Counted from the first letter of the stretch, positions 8,712 to 14,603 are shown. The stretch: DNA of 15,143 nucleotides from Burkholderiales bacterium (GCA_005789685.1 SXXD01000093.1:1-15143), one strand, 5' to 3'. The notes: generated by a model from the letters alone, not told the origin. A program made the numbers and translations.

Positions 8712-8740
8712 TTGACATTGAAACAGACACGTCTGATTTT
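8712..8740 (+). promoter_or_regulatory. Candidate pdxA promoter overlapping a palindrome
   Basis: A perfect -35 hexamer TTGACA lies at 8712-8717, followed after 17 nt by GATTTT at 8735-8740, a poor -10 (3 of 6 matches). Between them is a perfect inverted repeat, CAGAC (8724-8728), AC, GTCTG (8731-8735), that would sit on the promoter like an operator. The region lies between the divergent protease and pdxA genes. The palindrome is seen directly; promoter and operator functions are inferred. Confidence 0.35.
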
Positions 8741-8779
8741 CAGGCGTTCATTTCAAGCTGTACTCAACCAAAACCATTT

Positions 8780-9841
8780 ATGTTGACATTGCCCCCCATC
8801 GCTATCACGCCAGGAGATCCTTGCGGCATTGGCACTGAAATCATTGCGCGTGCATTTTTGAACGATGCGTTGTCGCCCAAAGATCGGCCTGTTACACAGG
8901 CTTGTTTTGTCGCAGGCGATGCACAGGCGATGCAAAAAGCAGTCAACTTGGTGGATCCCAAAGCGCTTCAACTCAAGCTGCAACTGATTCAAAAGCCAAC
9001 GCAAGCGCAGAATTTGCCGGTGGGCGTCATTCCAGTTTTGCAAGTTGCGGCATTGGCGTCTCAACTGCCCTACGGAGAAGTCCATGCTGAGGCAGGCCGG
9101 TTTGCAGGGCAATGTGTGGTGTGGGCTGCGCAGGCCGCGCTTCGCAAAGAAATTGCCGCCATGGTCACTGCGCCACTGCACAAAGAAGCATTGTCTGCAG
9201 CAGGCCCTCCCTTCAATCAGTTTCCTGGGCATACCGAGTTGCTGCAGTTTGAGGCTGCCCAATTTTCTGGTGTGCGCTTGGCGGACCTGCCAGTGAGGAT
9301 GATGTTGGCCAACGATGAGTTGCGTGTCGTGTTAGTGAGCATTCACGTTTCCTTGCGCCAAGCCCTAGATGCTGTCACTTATGACAACGTGCTTGAGAGT
9401 CTTCGCATTGCCCATCAGTCTCTCAGCATGTTGCTGGGGCGTGTACCCAAAATTGGCGTGGCTGGCCTCAACCCTCATGCTGGTGAGGGTGGCTTGTTTG
9501 GCAAAGAAGAAATTGAAATCATTCAGCCTGCCATGGCTCAAGCTCAATCTGAAGGCATTCTGGCTCTGGGCCCCTTTGCGCCAGACACGGTTTTCATGCG
9601 TGCGCGTCAAAAGCAGGGTGCTGATGCTGAATTTGATGCGGTTCTGGCCATGTACCACGATCAAGGTCTCATTCCCGTCAAATACATGGGCCTAGAGCTG
9701 GGTGTCAATGTCACCCTCGGTTTGCCTTTTGTGCGAACCAGTCCCGATCACGGCACGGCTTTTGACATTGCCGGACAGGGCTGTGCCGATGCTTCCAGCA
9801 TGGTGGCCGCCATCCGAATGGCGCGCCAGTTGATTCCCTGA
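8780..9841 (+). CDS. pdxA: 4-hydroxythreonine-4-phosphate dehydrogenase family protein (PdxA or PdxA2-like)
   Basis: NAD-dependent, divalent-metal enzyme; canonical PdxA oxidises 4-phosphohydroxy-L-threonine in pyridoxal-phosphate synthesis. The 353-residue protein starts ITPGDPCGIGTEI, with GHTELL (150-155), and the three predicted metal-ligand histidines His189 (SIHVSL), His233 (LNPHAGEGG) and His293 (MYHDQG). The C-terminal signature is LGLPFVRTSPDHGTAFDIAG. Motif detail (GGLFGKEE, YHDQGLIPVK) is closer, from memory, to the non-enteric or PdxA2 type, some members of which oxidise D-threonate or D-erythronate 4-phosphate, than to E. coli PdxA. It also lacks the common surA-pdxA-rsmA context, so paralog status is possible. 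No kinase of the DUF1537 type is adjacent, which favours the B6 role. Substrate is unresolved. Confidence 0.85.
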   Translation: MLTLPPIAITPGDPCGIGTEIIARAFLNDALSPKDRPVTQACFVAGDAQAMQKAVNLVDPKALQLKLQLIQKPTQAQNLPVGVIPVLQVAALASQLPYGEVHAEAGRFAGQCVVWAAQAALRKEIAAMVTAPLHKEALSAAGPPFNQFPGHTELLQFEAAQFSGVRLADLPVRMMLANDELRVVLVSIHVSLRQALDAVTYDNVLESLRIAHQSLSMLLGRVPKIGVAGLNPHAGEGGLFGKEEIEIIQPAMAQAQSEGILALGPFAPDTVFMRARQKQGADAEFDAVLAMYHDQGLIPVKYMGLELGVNVTLGLPFVRTSPDHGTAFDIAGQGCADASSMVAAIRMARQLIP

Positions 9842-9849
9842 GTCGGAGC

Positions 9850-9869
9850 AGGGGCTAGAAATGGCCCCT
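9850..9869 (+). other. Short GC-rich hairpin after pdxA
   Basis: AGGGGC (9850-9855) and GCCCCT (9864-9869) form a 6-bp stem with an 8-nt loop, 9 nt after the pdxA stop. No T run follows, so it is not a typical intrinsic terminator. It may weaken readthrough or protect the 3' end of the pdxA message. It overlaps the possible -35 region of the petA promoter. Confidence 0.3.
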
Positions 9870-9885
9870 CGCAGTCGGCTACAAT
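9856..9885 (+). promoter_or_regulatory. Candidate petABC promoter
   Basis: A -10-like TACAAT at 9880-9885 (5 of 6) lies 18 nt downstream of TAGAAA at 9856-9861 (4 of 6 for a -35). The predicted start would leave a leader of roughly 34 nt before the petA ATG, which carries a strong Shine-Dalgarno sequence. pdxA and petA are unrelated functionally, so an own promoter for petABC is expected here. The match is modest and unproven. Confidence 0.35.
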
Positions 9886-9925
9886 CCAAGGCTAAACCCT
9901 GATACCGATTCGCTAGAGGATTCTC

Positions 9926-10522
9926 ATGAGTGATACCCCAGTCGACAGCAGCAAAAGGACGTGGCTGATTGCATCAACCTGTGCTGGCGCCGTAGGCGCA
10001 GGCTTCGTCGCCACCCCTTTTGTCAGCACTTTCCAGCCCTCCGAGCGCGCCAAAGCCGCTGGTGCTGCCGTGGAAGTTGATATTTCTGAAGTCAAGCCCG
10101 GTGAGAAACTCACTGTCGAATGGCGCGGCAAGCCTGTCTGGATCATGCGCCGCACCACGGAGCAGGTTGAAGCCCTCAAAAAGTTGGATGGTCAGTTGGC
10201 CGACCCAGCTTCTGAACGCCAAGCCTATCCCACACCCGAATACGCCAAAAACACTCACCGCTCGATCAAACCAGAGTTCATGGTGGCCGTTGGCATTTGC
10301 ACCCACTTGGGTTGCTCGCCTGGCGACAAATTCCAGACAGGCGCGCAGCCTTCTTTGCCAGACGATTGGCAAGGTGGTTTCTTGTGCGCTTGCCACGGTT
10401 CTACCTTTGACTTTGCCGGTCGCGTGTTCAAAAACAAGCCCGCACCCGACAACTTGGAAGTACCACCGCACATGTACCTGTCCGACAGCATGTTGCTGAT
10501 CGGCGAAGACAAGAAGGCTTGA
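9926..10522 (+). CDS. petA: Ubiquinol-cytochrome c reductase, Rieske iron-sulfur subunit
   Basis: Carries the [2Fe-2S] cluster that takes the first electron from ubiquinol at the Qo site and passes it to cytochrome c1. The 198-residue protein has an uncleaved N-terminal membrane anchor (about 13-36) and a periplasmic Rieske domain. Rieske box 1 is CTHLGC (Cys125, His127; Cys130 for the disulfide) and box 2 is CACHGS (Cys154, His157; Cys156 for the disulfide). VEVDISEVKPGE and the C-terminal PHMYLSD are typical of bc1 Rieske proteins. Rieske proteins are Tat substrates; the signal here reads SSKRTWL, Lys10-Arg11 in place of the usual Arg-Arg. ATG 9926 has AGAGGA at 9915-9920. petB begins 11 nt downstream. 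Confidence 0.97.
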   Translation: MSDTPVDSSKRTWLIASTCAGAVGAGFVATPFVSTFQPSERAKAAGAAVEVDISEVKPGEKLTVEWRGKPVWIMRRTTEQVEALKKLDGQLADPASERQAYPTPEYAKNTHRSIKPEFMVAVGICTHLGCSPGDKFQTGAQPSLPDDWQGGFLCACHGSTFDFAGRVFKNKPAPDNLEVPPHMYLSDSMLLIGEDKKA

Positions 10523-10533
10523 GGCGTACCATC

Positions 10534-11943
10534 ATGGCTGAATTCAAGGAAATCTCTCCCAACGCCCCTGCAGGCGAAAAACTCATGAACTGGGTCGACA
10601 ACCGCTTCCCAGCGACTTCGTTGTTCAAAGCTCACATGAGCGAGTACTACGCATCCAAAAATTTGAACATTTGGTATGTCTTTGGCGCCTTGTCATTGCT
10701 GGTGCTTGTCATTCAAATCGTCACCGGTATTTTCTTGGTGATGCATTACAAACCAGATGCCAATCTCGCCTTTGCCTCTGTTGAATACATCATGCGCGAC
10801 GTGCCATGGGGTTGGCTCATTCGCTACATGCACTCCACGGGCGCTTCTGCATTTTTCGTTGTGGTGTACCTGCACATGTTCCGCGGTCTCATGTATGGCA
10901 GCTATCGCAAGCCGCGTGAGCTGGTCTGGATTTTTGGCTGCGCCATCTTCTTGTGCCTCATGGCCGAAGCTTTCATGGGCTACTTGTTGCCTTGGGGACA
11001 AATGTCCTATTGGGGCGCCCAGGTTATCGTGAATTTGTTCTCAGCCATTCCCTTCATTGGTCCCGATTTGGCTTTGCTCATTCGCGGCGACTTCGTGGTG
11101 GGCGACGCTACCTTAAACCGCTTCTTCAGCTTCCACGTCATTGCAGTGCCATTGGTTCTGTTGGGCTTGGTGGTGGCGCACATCATTGCGTTGCACGAAG
11201 TTGGCTCCAACAACCCCGATGGCGTTGAAATCAAGGCGCCCGGTGCACCCAAAGATGCGCAGGGTCACCCATTGGACGGTATTCCTTTCCATCCTTACTA
11301 CACGGTGCACGACATCTTCTCTGTCAGCATCTTTTTAATGGTGTTCACAGCCATTGTGTTTTTCGCGCCTGAGTTTGGCGGCTACTTCTTGGAGTACAAC
11401 AACTTCATCCCAGCCGACCCCCTCAAGACGCCTTTGCACATTGCTCCCGTTTGGTACTTCACACCTTACTACTCCATGCTGCGCGCCATCACCGGCGAGA
11501 TGATGTATGTCCTCATCGTCTGCGTCTTGTTGGGTGCATTTTTGGCGGTTAAAAACAACCCCATGCCAAGTATTCTCAAAGCAGGTGTTGTTGGCGGTGC
11601 CGTGGTCATTTCTGCCCTCATGTACGGTATTGATGCCAAGTTCTGGGGCGTGGTGGTCATGGGTGGTGCGGTGATCATCATGTTCTTCTTGCCGTGGCTT
11701 GATCACAGTCCTGTCAAATCAATTCGTTACCGTCCCGATTGGCACAAGTATGTTTACGCTGTGTTCGTCATTGACTTCTTGATCTTGGGTTACTTAGGCG
11801 TTCAACCACCTTCACCCATCGGTGAGCGTGTTTCACAAGTTGGCACCATGTTTTATTTTGGCTTCTTCTTGCTTATGCCTTGGTGGAGTAAGTTGGGCGA
11901 ACCGAAGCCCGTGCCTGACCGCGTGATATTTGTTGCGCACTAA
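10534..11943 (+). CDS. petB: Ubiquinol-cytochrome c reductase, cytochrome b subunit
   Basis: Membrane core of the bc1 complex, with two b hemes and the quinone sites Qo and Qi. From ATG 10534 it is 469 residues, with GAGG at 10521-10524 as Shine-Dalgarno; an in-frame TTG at 10519 inside the petA end is rejected as start. Heme ligands are His100 and His114 in helix B (RYMHSTGAS, YLHMFRG) and His201 and His216 in helix D (FHVIAVP, VAHIIALH), followed by HEVGSNNPDG. The Qo-site motif reads PVWY at 305-308 instead of PEWY. Helix D has 14 residues between its histidines instead of 13. The C-terminal half carries further membrane spans, to residue 469. Encoded between the Rieske and c1 genes in the standard petABC order. 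Confidence 0.97.
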   Translation: MAEFKEISPNAPAGEKLMNWVDNRFPATSLFKAHMSEYYASKNLNIWYVFGALSLLVLVIQIVTGIFLVMHYKPDANLAFASVEYIMRDVPWGWLIRYMHSTGASAFFVVVYLHMFRGLMYGSYRKPRELVWIFGCAIFLCLMAEAFMGYLLPWGQMSYWGAQVIVNLFSAIPFIGPDLALLIRGDFVVGDATLNRFFSFHVIAVPLVLLGLVVAHIIALHEVGSNNPDGVEIKAPGAPKDAQGHPLDGIPFHPYYTVHDIFSVSIFLMVFTAIVFFAPEFGGYFLEYNNFIPADPLKTPLHIAPVWYFTPYYSMLRAITGEMMYVLIVCVLLGAFLAVKNNPMPSILKAGVVGGAVVISALMYGIDAKFWGVVVMGGAVIIMFFLPWLDHSPVKSIRYRPDWHKYVYAVFVIDFLILGYLGVQPPSPIGERVSQVGTMFYFGFFLLMPWWSKLGEPKPVPDRVIFVAH

Positions 11944-11961
11944 GCACAGGATCATTTGAAA

Positions 11962-12729
11962 ATGAAAATAATTCAAAAATTTGTATTGTCTTTGTGTCTT
12001 GCTTTTGCTGCCATTTCGGGTGTACAGGCAGCTGGTGGTAACGCTATTGCGTGGGACAAAGCGCCAGGTAAAACCAACGATTTAGCTTCTTTGCAAAACG
12101 GCGCCAAACTGTTCGTGAACTATTGCCTGAACTGTCACTCTGCTGCCTTCATGCGATACAACCGCTTGCAAGACATTGGCCTCACCAACCAACAGATCAA
12201 AGACAACCTCTTGTTCGCCACTGACAAAGTAGGCGACACCATGAAGTCAAACATTGATCCCAAGCAAGCCAAAGATTGGTTTGGCGCTGTGCCGCCCGAT
12301 CTTACCTTGGTGGCCCGTTCACGTTCTGGTCATGGTGGTACCGGTGCAGACTACATCTACACCTACCTGCGCACTTACTACCGTGATGAAAATAAGCCAA
12401 CCGGCTGGAACAATTTGGCTTTCCCCAATGTGGGCATGCCTAACCCGTTTTGGGAATTGCAAGGCGAGCGCATGCCAGTGTACGAAGAGCGCCAAGAAAA
12501 CGGACAAGCTACGCAAATTTTCACAGGTTGGAAAACAGTCAAGTCAGGCACTCTGACACCTTTGCAGTACGACCAATCCATAGGTGATTTGGTGAACTAC
12601 TTGCAATGGATGGCTGAGCCAGTTCAAAATACCCGTGTGCGCATTGGCGTGTGGGTCTTGATTTTCTTGTCCATCTTCACTTTCATTGCTTGGCGCTTGA
12701 ACGTCGCTTACTGGAAAGACATCAAGTAA
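11962..12729 (+). CDS. petC: Ubiquinol-cytochrome c reductase, cytochrome c1 subunit
   Basis: Periplasmic c-type heme subunit that accepts electrons from the Rieske cluster and reduces soluble cytochrome c. From ATG 11962 it has 255 residues: a Sec signal peptide (MKIIQKF, hydrophobic core, cleavage probably after VQA at 21-23), heme site CLNCH at 55-59, predicted axial Met159 in NVGMPNPFW, and a C-terminal membrane anchor at about 227-247 followed by WKDIK. A TTG at 11956 is in frame, two codons earlier; AGGA at 11948-11951 suits the ATG better. It is the last gene of petABC and is followed by two hairpins, the second a strong terminator. Confidence 0.96.
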   Translation: MKIIQKFVLSLCLAFAAISGVQAAGGNAIAWDKAPGKTNDLASLQNGAKLFVNYCLNCHSAAFMRYNRLQDIGLTNQQIKDNLLFATDKVGDTMKSNIDPKQAKDWFGAVPPDLTLVARSRSGHGGTGADYIYTYLRTYYRDENKPTGWNNLAFPNVGMPNPFWELQGERMPVYEERQENGQATQIFTGWKTVKSGTLTPLQYDQSIGDLVNYLQWMAEPVQNTRVRIGVWVLIFLSIFTFIAWRLNVAYWKDIK

Positions 12730-12738
12730 TTACTCGTG

Positions 12739-12758
12739 ATTCGGGCTTCAGCCCGAAT
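12739..12758 (+). repeat. Perfect 9-bp inverted repeat after petC
   Basis: ATTCGGGCT (12739-12747) and AGCCCGAAT (12750-12758) are exact complements separated by TC, forming a tight hairpin with a 4-nt effective loop. It starts 9 nt after the petC stop and lacks a T run. It stands just before the intrinsic terminator and may act as a 3'-end stabiliser for petABC mRNA; that role is inferred. Confidence 0.6.
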
Positions 12759-12763
12759 TGATG

Positions 12764-12805
12764 GAGTGGGCAGGCCCGCCAACCCGGCGGCTCCCCACTC
12801 TTTTT
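12764..12805 (+). terminator. Intrinsic terminator of petABC
   Basis: GAGTGGG (12764-12770) pairs exactly with CCCACTC (12794-12800), and inside it CCGCC (12776-12780) pairs with GGCGG (12786-12790) around an AACCC loop. The long two-part stem is followed at once by TTTTT (12801-12805). This is a canonical rho-independent terminator on the + strand between petC and sspA. sspA then needs its own promoter or readthrough; I see no clear promoter in the 20 nt left. Confidence 0.85.
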
Positions 12806-12825
12806 GATTTTTAGGAGCCTTCACC

Positions 12826-13437
12826 ATGATGGTGCTTTATTCAGGTACAACCTGCCCCTTCTCTCACCGTTGCCGCTTTGTGCTGTTTGAAAAAGGCATG
12901 GACTTTGAAATTCGCGATGTCGATCTGTACAACAAGCCAGAAGACATCAACGTCATGAACCCCTACGGCCAAGTGCCCATTTTGGTAGAACGTGATTTGA
13001 TTTTGTACGAATCCAACATCATCAACGAATACATTGATGAGCGTTTTCCGCATCCCCAACTCATGCCCGGCGACCCTGTTGACCGTGCGCGCGTTCGCCT
13101 GTTTTTGCTCAACTTTGAAAAAGAGTTGTTCACCCATGTGGCCACCTTGGAAAACCGCACGCTCAAGGGCAACGACAAAACTTTGGAAAAAGCCCGCTCG
13201 CACATTCGCGATCGCTTAACCCAATTGGCCCCTGTGTTCTTGAAGAACAAGTTCATGTTGGGTGACAACTTCTCTATGCTCGATGTGGCCATTGCACCTT
13301 TGCTCTGGCGCCTCGACTTCTATGGCATTGACCTGAGCAAAAACGCAGCACCCTTGCTCAAGTATGCCGAGCGCATCTTCTCTCGCCCAGCCTACATCGA
13401 GGCGCTCACGCCCTCAGAAAAGGTCATGCGCAAATAA
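12826..13437 (+). CDS. sspA: Stringent starvation protein A, GST-like
   Basis: RNA-polymerase-associated protein with a glutathione-S-transferase fold that lacks GST activity in its characterised relatives; in enterics it modulates transcription in starvation and acid stress. The 203-residue protein has an N-terminal thioredoxin-like domain (SGTTCPFSHRCR at 6-17, NPYGQVPIL, the YESNIINEYIDERFPHP helix) and an all-helical C-terminal domain (FMLGDNFSMLDVAIAPLLWR). ATG 12826 is chosen over ATG 12829 because AGGAG at 12813-12817 is ideally spaced for it. It precedes sspB, and petABC-sspAB order is common in betaproteobacteria. Confidence 0.95.
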   Translation: MMVLYSGTTCPFSHRCRFVLFEKGMDFEIRDVDLYNKPEDINVMNPYGQVPILVERDLILYESNIINEYIDERFPHPQLMPGDPVDRARVRLFLLNFEKELFTHVATLENRTLKGNDKTLEKARSHIRDRLTQLAPVFLKNKFMLGDNFSMLDVAIAPLLWRLDFYGIDLSKNAAPLLKYAERIFSRPAYIEALTPSEKVMRK

Positions 13438-13472
13438 TTGCATCAGCAATTTCGAACGCAGAGTAAAACACC

Positions 13473-13931
13473 ATGGTGATGAACGCACTGGAATCTCCCT
13501 CTACACGCCCTTATCTCATTCGGGCGATGTACGAGTGGTGTACCGATCACTCTTTCACACCCTACGTGGCTGTGAAGGTCGATGGCTCGGTCCAAGTGCC
13601 CCGTGATTTTGTGCAGGGTGGTGAAATTGTTTTGAACATCAGTTTCGATGCCACCAGCTCACTCCAATTGGGCAATGAGTTCATCGAATTCAAAGCTCGC
13701 TTTGGCGGAAAGCCCTGTGACATCATGGTACCCATCCACCGCGTGATGGCCATCTATGCGCGTGAAAATGGACAGGGCATGTCATTCCCTGTCTCTGACT
13801 CTCCGATGGGAACCACGGTGGTGGGCATGGACAAGTTACACAAAGTGCCTGATGCATCTGAATCGACAGAAGAAGCCAACAAGCCTGTGCCACCTTCTCC
13901 AACGCGCCCAACCCTCACCAGAATTAAATAA
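13473..13931 (+). CDS. sspB: ClpXP protease specificity-enhancing factor SspB
   Basis: Adaptor that binds ssrA-tagged proteins from stalled ribosomes and hands them to ClpXP. The 152-residue protein has the compact N-terminal substrate-binding domain (RPYLIRAMYEWC at 11-22, HSFTPYVAV, VPRDFV, IVLNIS, the FGG-rich strand, PIHRVMAIYARENGQGM), then a flexible tail rich in Ser, Glu and Pro, and a C-terminal RPTLTRIK resembling the ClpX-docking peptide RPxLRVVK. The Sm-like fold and tail layout match SspB. The start could be ATG 13473 or ATG 13479; no strong Shine-Dalgarno sequence separates them. It begins 35 nt after sspA and is likely in its operon. Confidence 0.93.
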   Translation: MVMNALESPSTRPYLIRAMYEWCTDHSFTPYVAVKVDGSVQVPRDFVQGGEIVLNISFDATSSLQLGNEFIEFKARFGGKPCDIMVPIHRVMAIYARENGQGMSFPVSDSPMGTTVVGMDKLHKVPDASESTEEANKPVPPSPTRPTLTRIK

Positions 13932-13956
13932 GCGCTTCCAAAAACTGAGCGTGGCT

Positions 13957-13985
13957 CTGAAAAACTGCGATTATTGAATTACAAT
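13957..13985 (+). promoter_or_regulatory. Probable tRNA-Thr promoter
   Basis: CTGAAA (13957-13962, 4 of 6) and TACAAT (13980-13985, 5 of 6) are separated by 17 nt. The sequence after the -10, TCAGCCCGT, is GC-rich like the discriminators of stringently controlled tRNA promoters. An exact inverted repeat TGAATT/AATTCA (13975-13980 and 13983-13988) overlaps the -10. The predicted start near 13992 would leave only about 3 nt of leader before the tRNA. Confidence 0.5.
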
Positions 13986-13994
13986 TCAGCCCGT

Positions 13995-14070
13995 GCCGCT
14001 TTAGCTCAGTTGGTAGAGCAACCGCCTTGTAAGCGGTAGGTCGTCAGTTCGAATCCGACAAGCGGCACCA
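13995..14070 (+). tRNA. tRNA-Thr, anticodon TGT, CCA encoded
   Basis: The 76-nt sequence folds as a standard cloverleaf: acceptor stem GCCGCTT with AAGCGGC, D stem GCTC/GAGC with AGTTGGTAGA between, anticodon stem ACCGC/GCGGT around loop CTTGTAA, variable loop AGGTC, T loop TTCGAAT, discriminator A and encoded CCA at 14068-14070. The anticodon TGT reads ACA (and by wobble ACG) threonine codons. The T stem (GTCAG with CCGAC) contains one A-C mismatch. The gene stands alone between sspB and dciA, with its own promoter-like sequence and terminator. Confidence 0.97.
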
Positions 14071-14080
14071 CTTTGAAAAT

Positions 14081-14104
14081 CCAGCCTTTTGGTTGGTTTT
14101 TTTT
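14081..14104 (+). terminator. Intrinsic terminator after tRNA-Thr, probably bidirectional
   Basis: CCAGCC (14081-14086), loop TTTT, GGTTGG (14091-14096, one G-T pair) is followed by eight T (14097-14104), a clear rho-independent terminator for the tRNA. Read on the - strand, the same stem ends in ATTTT, so it may also stop transcripts of the convergent dciA gene, whose stop codon is 14 nt away. Confidence 0.85.
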
Positions 14105-14118
14105 CGCCTGTCACATCT

Positions 14119-14427
14119 TCAGCGCGGATTTTGAAGTATTTTGAGGCGGATTTTCTCAACGCTGTGACCGTGGCTATTCAGATGTGTTTGAAGTGCAGGC
14201 AGCATTTGACGCAGTTTGGCCGCCGCCGCATTGGAATTGACCAAAATGCACCACTCTGTGCCATCGATAGGCCCGGCTTGGATGGCACTTCTCAAAGGGC
14301 CAGGAATGAGGCTTTGTAAAGAATTGAGACGCAGGCTGGATTCCCGGGTGAGCTCCGTCAAGCGCGCCAAACTGGGCGATTCTTGCGCCGCTTCCATGAG
14401 GGTGACTGCTTGGTTGATTTTTGCCAT
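14119..14427 (-). CDS. dciA: DciA-like (DUF721) protein, short form
   Basis: Small DUF721/DciA-family protein of 102 residues. DciA is the widespread bacterial loader or operator of the replicative helicase DnaB in species without the phage-derived DnaC. Visible marks are the LNSLQSLIPGPLRSAIQAGPIDG segment (about 34-56, quoted in full only by position: SLIPGPLR, AGPIDG), WCILVNSNAAAAKLRQMLPAL (59-79: ILVNSNAAAAKLRQ) and a basic final strand IRLKILQ. The AAAAKLRQ helix start and the preceding Trp strand are the most family-like parts. The protein is nearly all DUF721 core without an extra tail. It is divergent from secA and converges on tRNA-Thr. No good Shine-Dalgarno sequence precedes ATG 14427, so the start is moderately secure. 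Assignment by eye. Confidence 0.75.
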   Translation of the reverse strand: MAKINQAVTLMEAAQESPSLARLTELTRESSLRLNSLQSLIPGPLRSAIQAGPIDGTEWCILVNSNAAAAKLRQMLPALQTHLNSHGHSVEKIRLKILQNPR

Positions 14428-14511
14428 CCCTGCATTATGCGAGAGCCCTGACCATCTGCAAGAAAATTCGCCTGCCTGCCTGCGCTCAGCAGTTAAAATA
14501 CCGCGTTCACT

Positions 14512-14587
14512 TGCGCCTTGTGCGCATGTACTTTTGAATCCACTTTAAGACAGGATTTGCGGGCTGCTCTTTGCGTTTTTTGCAAAG
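14512..14587 (+). promoter_or_regulatory. secA upstream region with two inverted repeats
   Basis: The 176-nt dciA-secA intergenic region holds TGCGC/GCGCA (14512-14516 and 14522-14526) and CTTTGC/GCAAAG (14569-14574 and 14582-14587, loop GTTTTTT). The second ends 16 nt before the secA ATG, just upstream of a weak GGA ribosome site, so it would fold in the secA leader. A faint promoter (TTGCGC 14511-14516, TTGAAT 14534-14539, 17-nt spacer) overlaps the first repeat; another -10-like TAAAAT is at 14494-14499. Both functions are inferred. Confidence 0.3.
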
Positions 14588-14603
14588 TCAGACTCGGATC
14601 AAC

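Noticed and set aside
10519..10533. Earlier TTG start for cytochrome b
   Set aside because: It lies inside the petA end, and ATG 10534 with GAGG upstream gives the normal MAEFKEI start.
14470..14485. Short GCCT tandem (three copies) as a phase-variable repeat
   Set aside because: Three copies are too few for slipped-strand variation, and they lie outside any coding frame.
14216..14548. A 110-residue + strand frame over dciA
   Set aside because: It is the antisense of the DciA-like gene and has no ribosome site or family character.
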